Below, piece by piece: positions 8,599-16,609 of a stretch of 64,000 nt of DNA. Where the stretch lies: assembly GCA_041750975.1 (NCBI GenBank), contig JBGSYN010000103.1:8518-72517 (forward strand). Reading direction: 5' to 3'. The notes beneath the pieces were generated by a model, which was not told the origin of the DNA, made no database searches, and saw only the letters and a list, made by a program, of their open reading frames with translations. Source of the DNA: JBGSYN01 sp041750975 (GTDB taxonomy: Bacteria; Pseudomonadota; Alphaproteobacteria; Geminicoccales; Geminicoccaceae). A program made the translations under genes and the position numbers. The number at the start of each line of letters is the position of its first letter. The stretch's first letter is position 1.

Positions 8599-8917
8599 CG
8601 CTTCGGAATCCCCGCTACTTGCCTTCGCCGACAGTAGACCCGCTTCAAGTGAAGATGGCGTTAACGGCCCGACAATCGCCCAGCCGCACTAGACTGATGG
8701 CGCGCCTATGCGATATCTCCACCCCGATTTCTTACCCTCGGCTCCCGTGTTCGTTTCTCAGGATGGTCTCCGACTTTTCCTTGGAGATTTAGCAGCTCTC
8801 ATGCTGTGGATGATGCAAGTTCATCACAGCTCCCGTGGATCATCCAGACTGTCGTGGTAATGTCATGATGGCTGGATATGTCACCGCGAAAGGGAATACG
8901 CGCCGGGAGTTACAGGC
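8599..8917. other. Intergenic region upstream of the porin
   Basis: No gene was seen in this 319-bp stretch between divergent genes. It holds a perfect 8-bp inverted repeat, TGGATGAT (8807-8814) with ATCATCCA (8839-8846), which could be a leader hairpin or operator for the porin. A GGGAG ribosome site lies just before the porin ATG. I could not identify a convincing -35/-10 pair. Confidence 0.5.
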
Positions 8918-10150
8918 ATGCAGGCTCGACTATTGCCGATCGCATCATTGTTGGCCGCAACGATGGCCTCTCATGGCGCGCTCGCCCAAAGCAGTGAGGA
9001 GGTCGATCTGCTGCGTCAGCAGATCGAAGCGCAACAGCGGCAATTGGAGGCGATGCAGGAGCGGCTTGATGAGCTCCAGCGACAGACCGAAGCGGCCACG
9101 GATACCGCGCGTGAGGCGGCGGAGGCGGCGGCACCCGAGGCCGTGATCGAGTCCGGCGAGGAGCGGATCAAGCTCAGCATATCCGGCCAGGTCAACCGCG
9201 CGGTCAATATCGCCGACGATGGCCGGCGGACCAAAGTCTACAATGTCGACAATGACAACTCCTCGACCCGCTTCCGCTTCGACGGCGAGGGCACGGTCAA
9301 TGAAGAGTTCTCGATCGGCGCTCTGATCGAACTCGAGGTTCAGTCCAATCCTTCGAACGAAGTCAGCCAGGAAGACGAAGATACCGGCACCGCAACCGTC
9401 AATGACCGCAAAGCGGAGGTCATTTTTGATCACGAGCGGTTCGGCGCACTTAGTCTCGGTCAGGGGAGCACCGCGTCGGACGGCACGTCCGAGGTCGATC
9501 TCTCCGGCACCGACGTTATTGGCTACTCGTCTATATCGGATCTCGCCGGCGGCCTGCTGTTCGTCGACTCGGACGAGTATACCGACGTCGATATCGGCGA
9601 CGTGTTTAGCAATCTCGACGGCCTCTCGCGTCAGGACCGCATTCGCTACGACACACCGGAGTTCGCCGGATTTCAGCTCTCGGGCGACGTTATCTCTAAC
9701 CAGCGTTACAGCACCGCTCTTCGCTGGGCCGGCGATTTCGGCGACATAGAGGCGGCGGCGGCAGCGGCCTACTCCAATCCCAACGATGACGGCAACGACT
9801 ACATCATCAACGGTTCGGCGTCGGCTCTGCACAAGCCGTCAGGCCTGAACCTCACGGTCGCCGCCGGCACCCAGGACGAGCAGAGCGCCAAAACCGGATA
9901 CATCAAGGCAGGCTACATCGCCGAGTTAGTCGACATCGGCTCGACCAACTTCTCGGTCGATTATGGAAGGGATGTGAACTTCAACGACTCGTCGAGCGAG
10001 GGCAACACGATCGGTGGCTTCGCGGTCCAGAACCTGGCTGACTTCGGCACCGAGTTCTTTACCGGCGTACGCTGGCACGAAGGACAGGCCGATGATAATA
10101 GTTTCGACGACATCTGGGTCCTTACCTTCGGTTCCCGCGTGAAGTTTTGA
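8918..10150 (+). CDS. Outer-membrane porin
   Basis: A 410-residue protein with a signal peptide (cleavage likely after HGALA-Q, about residue 23), then a coiled-coil segment (about residues 25-60, rich in Gln, Glu and Leu) and a beta-barrel. The barrel begins around KLSISGQVNRAVNI and shows RFRFDGEG and RIRYDTPEFAGFQLSG blocks typical of Gram-negative trimeric porins. It ends in Phe (FGSRVKF), the outer-membrane insertion signal. It should allow diffusion of small solutes. A small lipoprotein gene follows directly, and a TRAP transporter operon converges from the other side; joint uptake of a substrate is possible but not shown. Confidence 0.92.
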   Translation: MQARLLPIASLLAATMASHGALAQSSEEVDLLRQQIEAQQRQLEAMQERLDELQRQTEAATDTAREAAEAAAPEAVIESGEERIKLSISGQVNRAVNIADDGRRTKVYNVDNDNSSTRFRFDGEGTVNEEFSIGALIELEVQSNPSNEVSQEDEDTGTATVNDRKAEVIFDHERFGALSLGQGSTASDGTSEVDLSGTDVIGYSSISDLAGGLLFVDSDEYTDVDIGDVFSNLDGLSRQDRIRYDTPEFAGFQLSGDVISNQRYSTALRWAGDFGDIEAAAAAAYSNPNDDGNDYIINGSASALHKPSGLNLTVAAGTQDEQSAKTGYIKAGYIAELVDIGSTNFSVDYGRDVNFNDSSSEGNTIGGFAVQNLADFGTEFFTGVRWHEGQADDNSFDDIWVLTFGSRVKF

Positions 10151-10440
10151 TCCCGTTCCCGTTCTCCCTGCGACACAGCCGTGGTCCATTGCGGGTTATG
10201 GTGGCGTCCGTCGTCGTGCTGGGGCTAGCGGGCTGCGGCTCCTATGAGCCCTTTGATCCTCCGGTTGCCGGAGAGATTCCGCCAGGCCCCGGCCTGTTTT
10301 CGGGGCCGTCGGGCGAATTCGTGATCTTCCGGGGCGGCGGCACGGTCGAGCCGCCGCCGGATGAGACCGAGACGAAAGGCAGTGTCAAGGAAGGCGTGCT
10401 GCCGGCCGATACCGCGAACCGCCCGGATCGTGCGCCCTAG
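10147..10440 (+). CDS. Small putative lipoprotein
   Basis: A frame of up to 97 residues opening with a TTG that overlaps the porin stop (TTGA). Hydrophobic VASVVVLGLAGC contains a lipobox (LAGC), and the rest is Pro/Gly-rich and acidic, like small outer-membrane lipoproteins. A start at the ATG at 10198 or the TTG at 10189 would shorten the signal region. It shares no family motif I recognise. Its stop overlaps that of the converging TRAP permease by 3 nt (CTAG). Likely real because of the lipobox and coupling to the porin. Confidence 0.55.
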   Translation: MIPFPFSLRHSRGPLRVMVASVVVLGLAGCGSYEPFDPPVAGEIPPGPGLFSGPSGEFVIFRGGGTVEPPPDETETKGSVKEGVLPADTANRPDRAP

Positions 10441-11747
10441 GAGGCGAAGCCGAACTGCTGCGGCAACCAGAGGGAGATCGCGGGAACGAAGGTTACCAGC
10501 ATCAGCACCGCGAACATGACCAGCAGCATCGGCAGCATCGGAAGAATCAGTGCTGTCATCGGCAGGTTCGCGATGCGACAGCCGACGAAGAGCGAGGTGC
10601 CGACCGGGGGTGTGATCAGCCCATAAGTCAGGTTGATTACCATGATGACGCCGAGATGCACCAGATTGATGCCGAGCTGGGATGCAAGCGGCAGGATGAT
10701 GGGCACCAGCATGATCAAGGCCGGCGTCTGATCGATGAACATGCCCACTAGCAGCAGCAGGAGATTGATCAGCAGCAGCAGGACCCACTTATTGTCGGTG
10801 ATTGCCAGCACGTTGGCGGCAATCCAGTCCGGGATGTTCTCGTAGGTTACGATGTAGGTGAAGACCGAGGTCGTCGCGATCAGAAACAGGACGACCGCGG
10901 TCGTCAAGCAGCTTTCCCACAGGATCGATGGCAGATCGCGCAGGCCGACCTGCCGGTAGACCAGCATGGTCAAAAACAAAGCGTAGACGGCGGCGACCGC
11001 ACCGGCCTCGGTTGCGGTAAAGGCGCCGCTGGTGATGCCGACCAGAATGATGACGAGCGCGAACAATCCGCCCATGCCCTCGAGGATCCGGCGCACCTTT
11101 TCGCCCAAGGTCAAGATCGGGGTCTTGGTCGGATGATAGAGCCGGCCATGAATATAGGCATAGACCAGGAGTGAGGCGCCGATCATCAAACCTGGAAATA
11201 CGCCGCCCAGAAGCAGACCGGCCACCGACACATTGCCCGCCAGATAGGCGAAGAGAATCATCGCGATCGAGGGCGGGATGATCGGTCCCATGGTCGCTGA
11301 GGCGAGGGTGATGGCCGTTGCGAACGGCTTGGCATAGCCATCGGCCGTCATCGCCTTGATCATCATCCGCCCGATCGAGGAGACATCGGCGACGGCCGAG
11401 CCGGACACGCCGCCGAACAGCATCGAGGACATGACATTGATCTGCGCGAGGCCGCCCGGAAGCCGGCCGACCATGACTTCGGCCATCTTGACGAGACGCT
11501 CGGCGACGCCGCCCCGGGCCATGATGGCACCGGTGAACACAAAGAAGATGACCGCCAGCAGCGGAAATGAGTTGATGCCGAATAGCATCCGCTGAACCAG
11601 CGTCACGTTGTCGATGACGAAGGGATTGTCGAGAAAGACGGAATAGGAAAGTCCGGCAAGCGCTGCGGCGATGCCGATGGCGAAGGCGATCGGCATGCCC
11701 ATGAAAAGCAGCACGACGAAGACGCCGACGAGGATCGAGATGATCAT
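10437..11747 (-). CDS. TRAP transporter large permease (DctM type)
   Basis: A 436-residue, very hydrophobic protein with about 12 membrane segments, the usual size of DctM subunits. Family motifs include PIAFAIGIAAALAGL near the N-terminus, FFVFTGAIMARGGVAERLV, FGGVSGSAVADVSSIG and LINLLLLLVGMFIDQTPALI. It carries the Na+-coupled transport pathway in the inner membrane and works with the small subunit and periplasmic binding protein encoded upstream on the same strand. It is 22 bp downstream of the DctQ gene. Substrate not predictable. Confidence 0.95.
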   Translation of the reverse strand: MIISILVGVFVVLLFMGMPIAFAIGIAAALAGLSYSVFLDNPFVIDNVTLVQRMLFGINSFPLLAVIFFVFTGAIMARGGVAERLVKMAEVMVGRLPGGLAQINVMSSMLFGGVSGSAVADVSSIGRMMIKAMTADGYAKPFATAITLASATMGPIIPPSIAMILFAYLAGNVSVAGLLLGGVFPGLMIGASLLVYAYIHGRLYHPTKTPILTLGEKVRRILEGMGGLFALVIILVGITSGAFTATEAGAVAAVYALFLTMLVYRQVGLRDLPSILWESCLTTAVVLFLIATTSVFTYIVTYENIPDWIAANVLAITDNKWVLLLLINLLLLLVGMFIDQTPALIMLVPIILPLASQLGINLVHLGVIMVINLTYGLITPPVGTSLFVGCRIANLPMTALILPMLPMLLVMFAVLMLVTFVPAISLWLPQQFGFAS

Positions 11748-11769
11748 GGAGCTACGTTGTCGCTATCGT

Positions 11770-12285
11770 CTACTCGGCTTCGAGCGCGATGCTCGCCGGC
11801 TGCGTGCGTAGTTCCGGCGCGAACCAGAGATTCAAGAGATCCCGACCCGCGAACAGAATGATCAACGCCCCGGAGATCGGCAGCGCCGGATAATACCAGA
11901 TATTGGTGAAGGGTATCGATTCCATGCCGTCGGCGCCGAAATCCTGGACGAACTCGACGCCATAGCGAACCATGATCCAGCCGAAACCGATAATCCCGAT
12001 ATTGACCAGCGATTTGACGAGCTTGCCGGCAAGTCCGGGGACGCGCTGATAGAAATAATCGAAGGCGATGTGGTCTTTGACGTCGACACAGATCGCGGCA
12101 CTCATGAAGGCCATCCAGATCAAGAGATAGCGCGGCACCTCCTCGGTCCATGAATAAACCCATCCCAGGACATCGCGTGTGAATACCGTCGATATGACAA
12201 TGGCAAAGAGAGCCGCCGTAACGAGCAGCGTAAAGACGCGCACCAAACCGCGCACCAGATCGCAGAATTGATTGAAGGCTCTCAT
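11770..12285 (-). CDS. TRAP transporter small permease (DctQ type)
   Basis: A 171-residue protein with four predicted membrane segments, the DctQ pattern. Motifs: FAIVISTVFTRDVLGWVYSWTEE and PRYLLIWMAFMSAAICVDV near the N-terminus, typical of the conserved ARY/W-E-E region. It pairs with the large subunit. The gene lies between the binding protein and DctM genes. A strong hairpin (12327-12355) separates it from the binding protein gene. Confidence 0.93.
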   Translation of the reverse strand: MRAFNQFCDLVRGLVRVFTLLVTAALFAIVISTVFTRDVLGWVYSWTEEVPRYLLIWMAFMSAAICVDVKDHIAFDYFYQRVPGLAGKLVKSLVNIGIIGFGWIMVRYGVEFVQDFGADGMESIPFTNIWYYPALPISGALIILFAGRDLLNLWFAPELRTQPASIALEAE

Positions 12286-12326
12286 CGAATGGCCGAACGG
12301 ATCATCGGTACCGTCATGACATCAAG

Positions 12327-12355
12327 AGGGGCGGTCAATCTCGCTGACCGCCCCT
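12327..12355 (-). terminator. Intercistronic hairpin between TRAP binding protein and permease genes
   Basis: AGGGGCGGTCA (12327-12337) pairs perfectly with TGACCGCCCCT (12345-12355), an 11-bp GC-rich stem with a 7-nt loop. No T-run follows in the minus direction, so partial termination or 3'-end protection of the binding protein mRNA is more likely than full termination. That would explain higher expression of the binding protein than of the permeases. Confidence 0.7.
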
Positions 12356-12379
12356 GGATTCAACAGGTCTTTGGATCGA

Positions 12380-13366
12380 TTAGAAGCTGGCTTGGGTCCC
12401 GAGGAGGTAGTCGACCTCGTCCTTGACGCCAAGGTTCTCGCTTTCGGTCGCCAGGAGCTCGCGCACCGAGTCGACGAACGGACCTTTGTCGACGACCTCG
12501 ACCACGGTGAAGTCGGGCAGCGACTTCAGATAGGCGAGCGAAGCTGCTTCGTCGGCAGCCCAGGCGCCGCGCATGAAGGCCTCGGCCTCGTTACCGGCCT
12601 CCTTGATGGCGTCGACCTGCTCCGGGGAGAGTTGGTCGAGCACCTTCTTGGACGCGATCAGGATGTCCGGGATGCGAGCATGCTCGTCGAGCACGAAGGT
12701 GTCCGTGACCTCGTAGAACTTCATCGAACGAACCGAGGGAGGATTGTTCTCAGCACCATCGACGACGCCGGTCTGGAGCGCATTGTAGAGTTCGCCCCAG
12801 GCGATCGGCACGCCGGTACCGCCCATCGCCTCGACCATGGCGATCTGTACCGGACTCGCCATAGTGCGGATCTTCTGGCCGCCGAGTTCTTCAGGCGTCG
12901 CGTACTGGCCGCTGCCGAAGAAGCTCCGGGCTCCACTATCGATAAAGGCCAGGACGACTAGTCCCTTGTCCTCGAGCGGCTGGACGAATTCCTCGGCCCG
13001 CTCCGAGGTAAGGTAATCCCAATAATGGTCGGCGTTCTTGAAGATGTAGGGGAGCGAAAACATGTCCATTCGCTTGTCGACCTGCGAGAGGTTGGCGGCG
13101 GACACCGTAAAGAAGGCGAGCGTGCCGTTGCGGATGTTCTGCACGCTGTCGACCGCATCGCCCAGGGCCCGGGAATGATTCACGTCGATGGTGATTTCAC
13201 GGTCGGTCAGCTGCGCCACGCGGTCGGCAAAGAATTCGTGGGTTATCGATCCCGAATGGCTCGCATCATGCAGCCCGTTCATCTTGAGTTCGATCGCGTC
13301 GGCCGCCGTAAGGGTGGTCGCGACGAAAGCAGCGCCGGCGAGGGCACTGATCATGATATGTCTCAC
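12380..13366 (-). CDS. TRAP transporter substrate-binding protein (DctP type)
   Basis: A 328-residue exported protein; signal peptide to about residue 24 (ADA-IEL). DctP features: ITIDVNHSRALGDAVDSVQN, FSLPYIFKNADHYW, and GQKIRTMASPVQIAMVEAMG with the Arg that binds substrate carboxylates, followed by the PIAWGELYNALQTGVVDGAE block. It captures an organic acid in the periplasm and hands it to the DctQ/DctM permease. GTG start with AGGAGG 8 nt upstream. First gene of the TRAP operon. Substrate likely carboxylate, otherwise unknown. Confidence 0.94.
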   Translation of the reverse strand: MRHIMISALAGAAFVATTLTAADAIELKMNGLHDASHSGSITHEFFADRVAQLTDREITIDVNHSRALGDAVDSVQNIRNGTLAFFTVSAANLSQVDKRMDMFSLPYIFKNADHYWDYLTSERAEEFVQPLEDKGLVVLAFIDSGARSFFGSGQYATPEELGGQKIRTMASPVQIAMVEAMGGTGVPIAWGELYNALQTGVVDGAENNPPSVRSMKFYEVTDTFVLDEHARIPDILIASKKVLDQLSPEQVDAIKEAGNEAEAFMRGAWAADEAASLAYLKSLPDFTVVEVVDKGPFVDSVRELLATESENLGVKDEVDYLLGTQASF

Positions 13367-13561
13367 TAGTTCGCCTCCTGATTGTTAGCCGTCCAAAAGA
13401 GACGGCATGTTGCGATCACCAGAAGCTAGCCCTGCACACCAGACGATGCAACATCCGGCAGGGCCTTCCGTCATCGTCCGAACCATGCCACACGAGTATC
13501 CCTATCAGGATGCATGGAATCGGTTGCGCGAGGGCCGCTTTTCTTTGGTTGGGGTAGCGGA

Positions 13562-13756
13562 ATGGCTGAGGGCGACGCCAAGAAAACGGCGCTGACGCTG
13601 ATCAGGCCGCATGGGCTCGAAGCCGAAGCCAGGGCGCAGGAAATGCTCGCTTTCTGCAAGGCAAACGGCAACACGGTCGGCGCGCGCGTCTGGCAGCGGG
13701 TCTTGATCTCGATCCAGGAACTCAGAAACACGCCGCAAAAGAAGCTGGTTCACTGA
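13562..13756 (+). CDS. Small conserved-looking hypothetical protein
   Basis: A 64-residue protein. The pattern of a His-Gly element, an Ala-rich helix and a final VGARVWQRVLISIQELR resembles short alphaproteobacterial proteins ending in W-x-R-V-L-x-A-I. No strong ribosome site is visible, and an upstream ATG at 13514 is in frame. It sits in the gap between the TRAP operon and a membrane protein gene. Function unknown; reality moderately likely. Confidence 0.5.
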   Translation: MAEGDAKKTALTLIRPHGLEAEARAQEMLAFCKANGNTVGARVWQRVLISIQELRNTPQKKLVH

Positions 13757-13803
13757 CAAGAACGAACGCCCTTGTCCTGATCGGCGGCGCGCAGTGGCGC
13801 ATC

Positions 13804-15087
13804 ATGCTCGCACTCTGGCTCACCGGCTATCTGACGATGCTGCCGGCATTGTCGCCTCTGGAGCCGATTCGCCTCGCCCTCTTCATCGCATTCTTGCTTC
13901 TCGCCCTGGCTACGGCGCGGTCGCTCGCCCGAGTGTTGATCGGCGTCGCAGTCGCCGCTGCCCTCTTAACGAGTGGCCATGGCGGCGGTGCTGAAGTTCT
14001 CCTCGCCGGGGTCGATTTCGGGATCGTCTTTGCCGTATTCCTACCGACGCTGGTCCTGGTGCGCGAAACCATGGATCGGGCACCGGAAACACAAGCGGCG
14101 CAAATGGCTTTTGCGAAGCTCGGCGGCGAGGATCGTCTCGCCGGATTGACCGGTTCGGTCCATGTCCTGGGCGCTTTCCTGATCCTGGGTGGTCTCTTCA
14201 TGACCGGCCCGTTCGTTGCCGCAGAGCCTGATCGCGCGCGCCGGCGGCGAGAGGCTCTGGCGGCGATGCGCGGTTTCGGTCTCGCCGTCTGGTGGTCGCC
14301 CTTCACGATCGGCATGGCCTTCGCCCTGACCAACCGCCCGGATGTGCCGCTGCTGCATGCGATGGCTCTGGGCCTGTTGCTGGCCTTGCTCGGGATCGCT
14401 ATTTCGCTTGCGGTTTTCACGCCCGGTCCGGCGTTTAAGGGCCTGATGCGTGCGCTCCAAGCCTTGCAACCCATCACCGTCCCTGCAGGCGTGTCGATCC
14501 TCGCTGTAGTCGGCGTCGCGTCGCTGACGCCCTTGGGCACGGTCGCCGCCGTCGGTCTGGTGATGCCGCTCCTTTGTTTCGGCCGATTGGCGCAGCTCGG
14601 GGTCGGTCAACTGCTGGAGGGCAGTACCGTTGCGGCGAGACGCCTGAACCGGCTCGGTGACGAATTCCTGCTGTTCACGGCGGCAGCAATCTTCGGCTTC
14701 ACATTGCAGGCGACGGGCGGCGCCGAGTTCCTTGCGGGCTGGCTGGCGCTGGATCGCCTGCTAAGCATCATGGTGCCGCTGGCGATCATCCTCCTGGGCA
14801 TCGTCCTGGCACTCATCGGCGTTCATTCGGTCGTGATCGGGGGCCTCGTCGTCGCCCTTCTGCACCCGGTCGAACACCGCCTGCCGGACCTGATCGAGGT
14901 CGCAACGATCCTCATTCCATGGGGTGCCGCCGCGATGATCTCCTATTCGTCGCTCTCGGTGGTGACCGCGGTGTCGGTCTACCGGCTGAGTTTCATGGAT
15001 TTCGTCTGGAGTCCCAACATCGTTTTTCTGGTGTTGATGTCTGGGGTCGTGGCGCTGGTGTTCATACCTCTGTTCTGGCTTGGCTAG
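13804..15087 (+). CDS. Polytopic membrane protein, permease-like
   Basis: A 427-residue protein with roughly 11-12 hydrophobic helices and almost no soluble domain apart from a basic loop at about residues 145-155. The layout (two halves, Gly/Pro breaks such as VGLVMPLLC and HSVVIGGLVV) resembles ion-transporter superfamily permeases, but I do not recognise a named family. No ribosome site precedes the ATG; the frame is open and hydrophobic upstream but offers only CTG codons. It stands alone, with no binding-protein partner next to it. Confidence 0.65.
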   Translation: MLALWLTGYLTMLPALSPLEPIRLALFIAFLLLALATARSLARVLIGVAVAAALLTSGHGGGAEVLLAGVDFGIVFAVFLPTLVLVRETMDRAPETQAAQMAFAKLGGEDRLAGLTGSVHVLGAFLILGGLFMTGPFVAAEPDRARRRREALAAMRGFGLAVWWSPFTIGMAFALTNRPDVPLLHAMALGLLLALLGIAISLAVFTPGPAFKGLMRALQALQPITVPAGVSILAVVGVASLTPLGTVAAVGLVMPLLCFGRLAQLGVGQLLEGSTVAARRLNRLGDEFLLFTAAAIFGFTLQATGGAEFLAGWLALDRLLSIMVPLAIILLGIVLALIGVHSVVIGGLVVALLHPVEHRLPDLIEVATILIPWGAAAMISYSSLSVVTAVSVYRLSFMDFVWSPNIVFLVLMSGVVALVFIPLFWLG

Positions 15088-15128
15088 TCGATGATCGCTC
15101 CTGGATGTCTACCGTACGAAGGCGATGC

Positions 15129-15689
15129 TTAATCTTCCTCGATATTGCGCAGTGCTTGATTCCTGTCGATTTGAAGGCCGAACAGGATTGAATAGTCGGG
15201 TCCTGTTTCGGGCGTTGCGCCGAAGACTTGCTGTTCGAAAAACTCACGGTTGCCGGCACTCCGATTCCCCGGGGCGGGATCGATGGTCGTGCCGAACTCA
15301 CGTTTGAAGACGATATCTCCGGAAGGATTTTCGACCGCGATGAAATAGGGGATTTCCAGCGTGTCACGCGAGAAGGCGGGGCCGAAGCGCGCCACGATGT
15401 CGACGCTGACGGATAGATCGAGGGCTCCATCCGTGTAGGAACAGGCACCTCGAAGATTTTCAAGGGAGACTGAATAGTCCAGCGATTCCAGGCTCTCGGT
15501 TGCGGGCGGATTATAGAAGGTCGCGGATTCGAGGCCGTTGATGACGGCCACTTCCGGGCAATCTGGCGGCGGCTCGTCGTTGCCGGAACATGCGGCCAGA
15601 ACGATGGCAGCCCAGAATACCGCGGCAATCGGTCGACCGGCCCGGCGAATGGCGGGGATCGGGTCCCTCGCGGAGATCGGGCCCCTCAA
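15129..15689 (-). CDS. Putative lipoprotein of unknown function
   Basis: Up to 186 residues, opening with a TTG that overlaps the stop of the upstream CDGSH gene (TTGA). An Arg-rich segment and hydrophobic AAVFWAAIVLAAC give a lipobox (LAAC, Cys34). The mature part is acidic, with beta-rich stretches such as DYSVSLENLRGACSYTDGAL and DLSVSVDIVARFGP; no family recognised. The overlap and lack of other ATG/GTG starts suggest translational coupling to the CDGSH gene. Function unknown. Confidence 0.65.
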   Translation of the reverse strand: MRGPISARDPIPAIRRAGRPIAAVFWAAIVLAACSGNDEPPPDCPEVAVINGLESATFYNPPATESLESLDYSVSLENLRGACSYTDGALDLSVSVDIVARFGPAFSRDTLEIPYFIAVENPSGDIVFKREFGTTIDPAPGNRSAGNREFFEQQVFGATPETGPDYSILFGLQIDRNQALRNIEED

Positions 15690-15925
15690 AGTGCGTTATG
15701 GCTGCCGTCGCAGAGCGGCACGCTTCCTGTTTGTTGGCAGCCGCAGAAATAGACGGTGCGGCTTCTCTCAGCCTCGTACTTAACCGGCGTGAAATCGGTA
15801 TCCTTATGTGACCCGTCACAGAACGGCTGATTGGCGCTACGACCGCAGGCGCACCAGTAATAGGTGCGGCCTGCTTCGACACTGGCCTCATAGGGTTCAT
15901 TCTGCGGGGAAATCGGCTGGCTCAA
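15686..15925 (-). CDS. Double CDGSH iron-sulfur protein
   Basis: A 79-residue protein with two CDGSH-type [2Fe-2S] sites: YYWCACGRSANQPFCDGSH and VYFCGCQQTGSVPLCDGSH. Each gives three Cys and one His ligand. Bacterial tandem CDGSH proteins are small soluble redox or cluster-carrier proteins. The start is TTG at 15925, preceded by a perfect GGAGGT (15932-15937) with 6-nt spacing; longer readings have no ribosome site. It overlaps the downstream lipoprotein start. Exact role unknown. Confidence 0.9.
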   Translation of the reverse strand: MSQPISPQNEPYEASVEAGRTYYWCACGRSANQPFCDGSHKDTDFTPVKYEAERSRTVYFCGCQQTGSVPLCDGSHNAL

Positions 15926-16133
15926 GCAAAGACCTCCATGACCTATTCGCGTTTGATGGGTTGCCCCCAGGCTCTGAGCCTGCATTGCGGTTCGCGTAGC
16001 AGTGGAAACGCTGGCGAGCAAGCCCCGTCGCTTCGGAAAGCCTCGCGCCTGCAAACCCCAATTGCACCGGATCGCAGAAATTCGCCGAGCGTGATCTAGG
16101 TCTTCCCATGCTGACCTGAACCGGGAGTCTTCC

Positions 16134-16556
16134 GTGAATATCTTTCCCATGATCGCCACCTACGTGACCGCATTAATATTCTTTTTAGCGGTCGACGCCG
16201 TCTGGCTCGGCTTTATCGCCAGGCGGTTCTACGCAGGGCAATTGGGCGATCTGATGCGTCAAAGCCCCAACCTCCAGGTGGCGGCGGTTTTCTATGCGGT
16301 TTATGTCATCGGCCTGGTCTATTTCGCAATTTGGCCGGCGCGCCTCGAGGGCTCGGCCGGGACGGCGTTCTTCAACGGCGCCCTCCTCGGTCTGATCGCC
16401 TATGGCACTTATGACATGACCAACCTGGCGACCGTGCGCGACTGGCCCTGGCGGCTTTCTCTCGTCGATTGGACCTGGGGGACGATTTTGACTGGCACGA
16501 CCGCGCTGGTCGCTTATTGGATCTCCCAGCGTTGGTGGGGGCCGGCAGCCGGCTGA
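16134..16556 (+). CDS. DUF2177 family membrane protein
   Basis: A 140-residue protein with four hydrophobic helices. It shows the DUF2177 pattern: FFLAVDAVWLGFIARRFY near the N-terminus, the Tyr-rich AVFYAVYVIGLVYFAIWP, GLIAYGTYDMTNLATVRDWP and a final VDWTWGTILTG. The conserved YGTYDMTN core is clear. GTG start behind a CGGGAG sequence. Function of the family is not known; members often occur near photolyase/lipid stress genes. The UMF1-type MFS gene follows after 53 bp. Confidence 0.93.
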   Translation: MNIFPMIATYVTALIFFLAVDAVWLGFIARRFYAGQLGDLMRQSPNLQVAAVFYAVYVIGLVYFAIWPARLEGSAGTAFFNGALLGLIAYGTYDMTNLATVRDWPWRLSLVDWTWGTILTGTTALVAYWISQRWWGPAAG

Positions 16557-16609
16557 CAATCTCGTTTGTTCCCACCTCGCTCGACGCGGCGCGAAGAGAG
16601 GAAACGAGA

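Noticed and set aside
13407..13454. ATGTTGC ... GCAACAT inverted repeat upstream of the TRAP operon
   Set aside because: Arms of 7 bp with a 34-nt spacer are expected by chance at this window size; the resemblance to the phasin dyad is not enough.
13540..13580. tRNA-like sequence GGTTGGGGTAGCGGAATGG
   Set aside because: No T-arm, anticodon stem or acceptor pairing could be built; the segment precedes a small coding frame.
15968..15982. CAGGCT-CTG-AGCCTG palindrome between CDGSH and DUF2177 genes
   Set aside because: Short arms and no second copy; not listed as a regulatory site.
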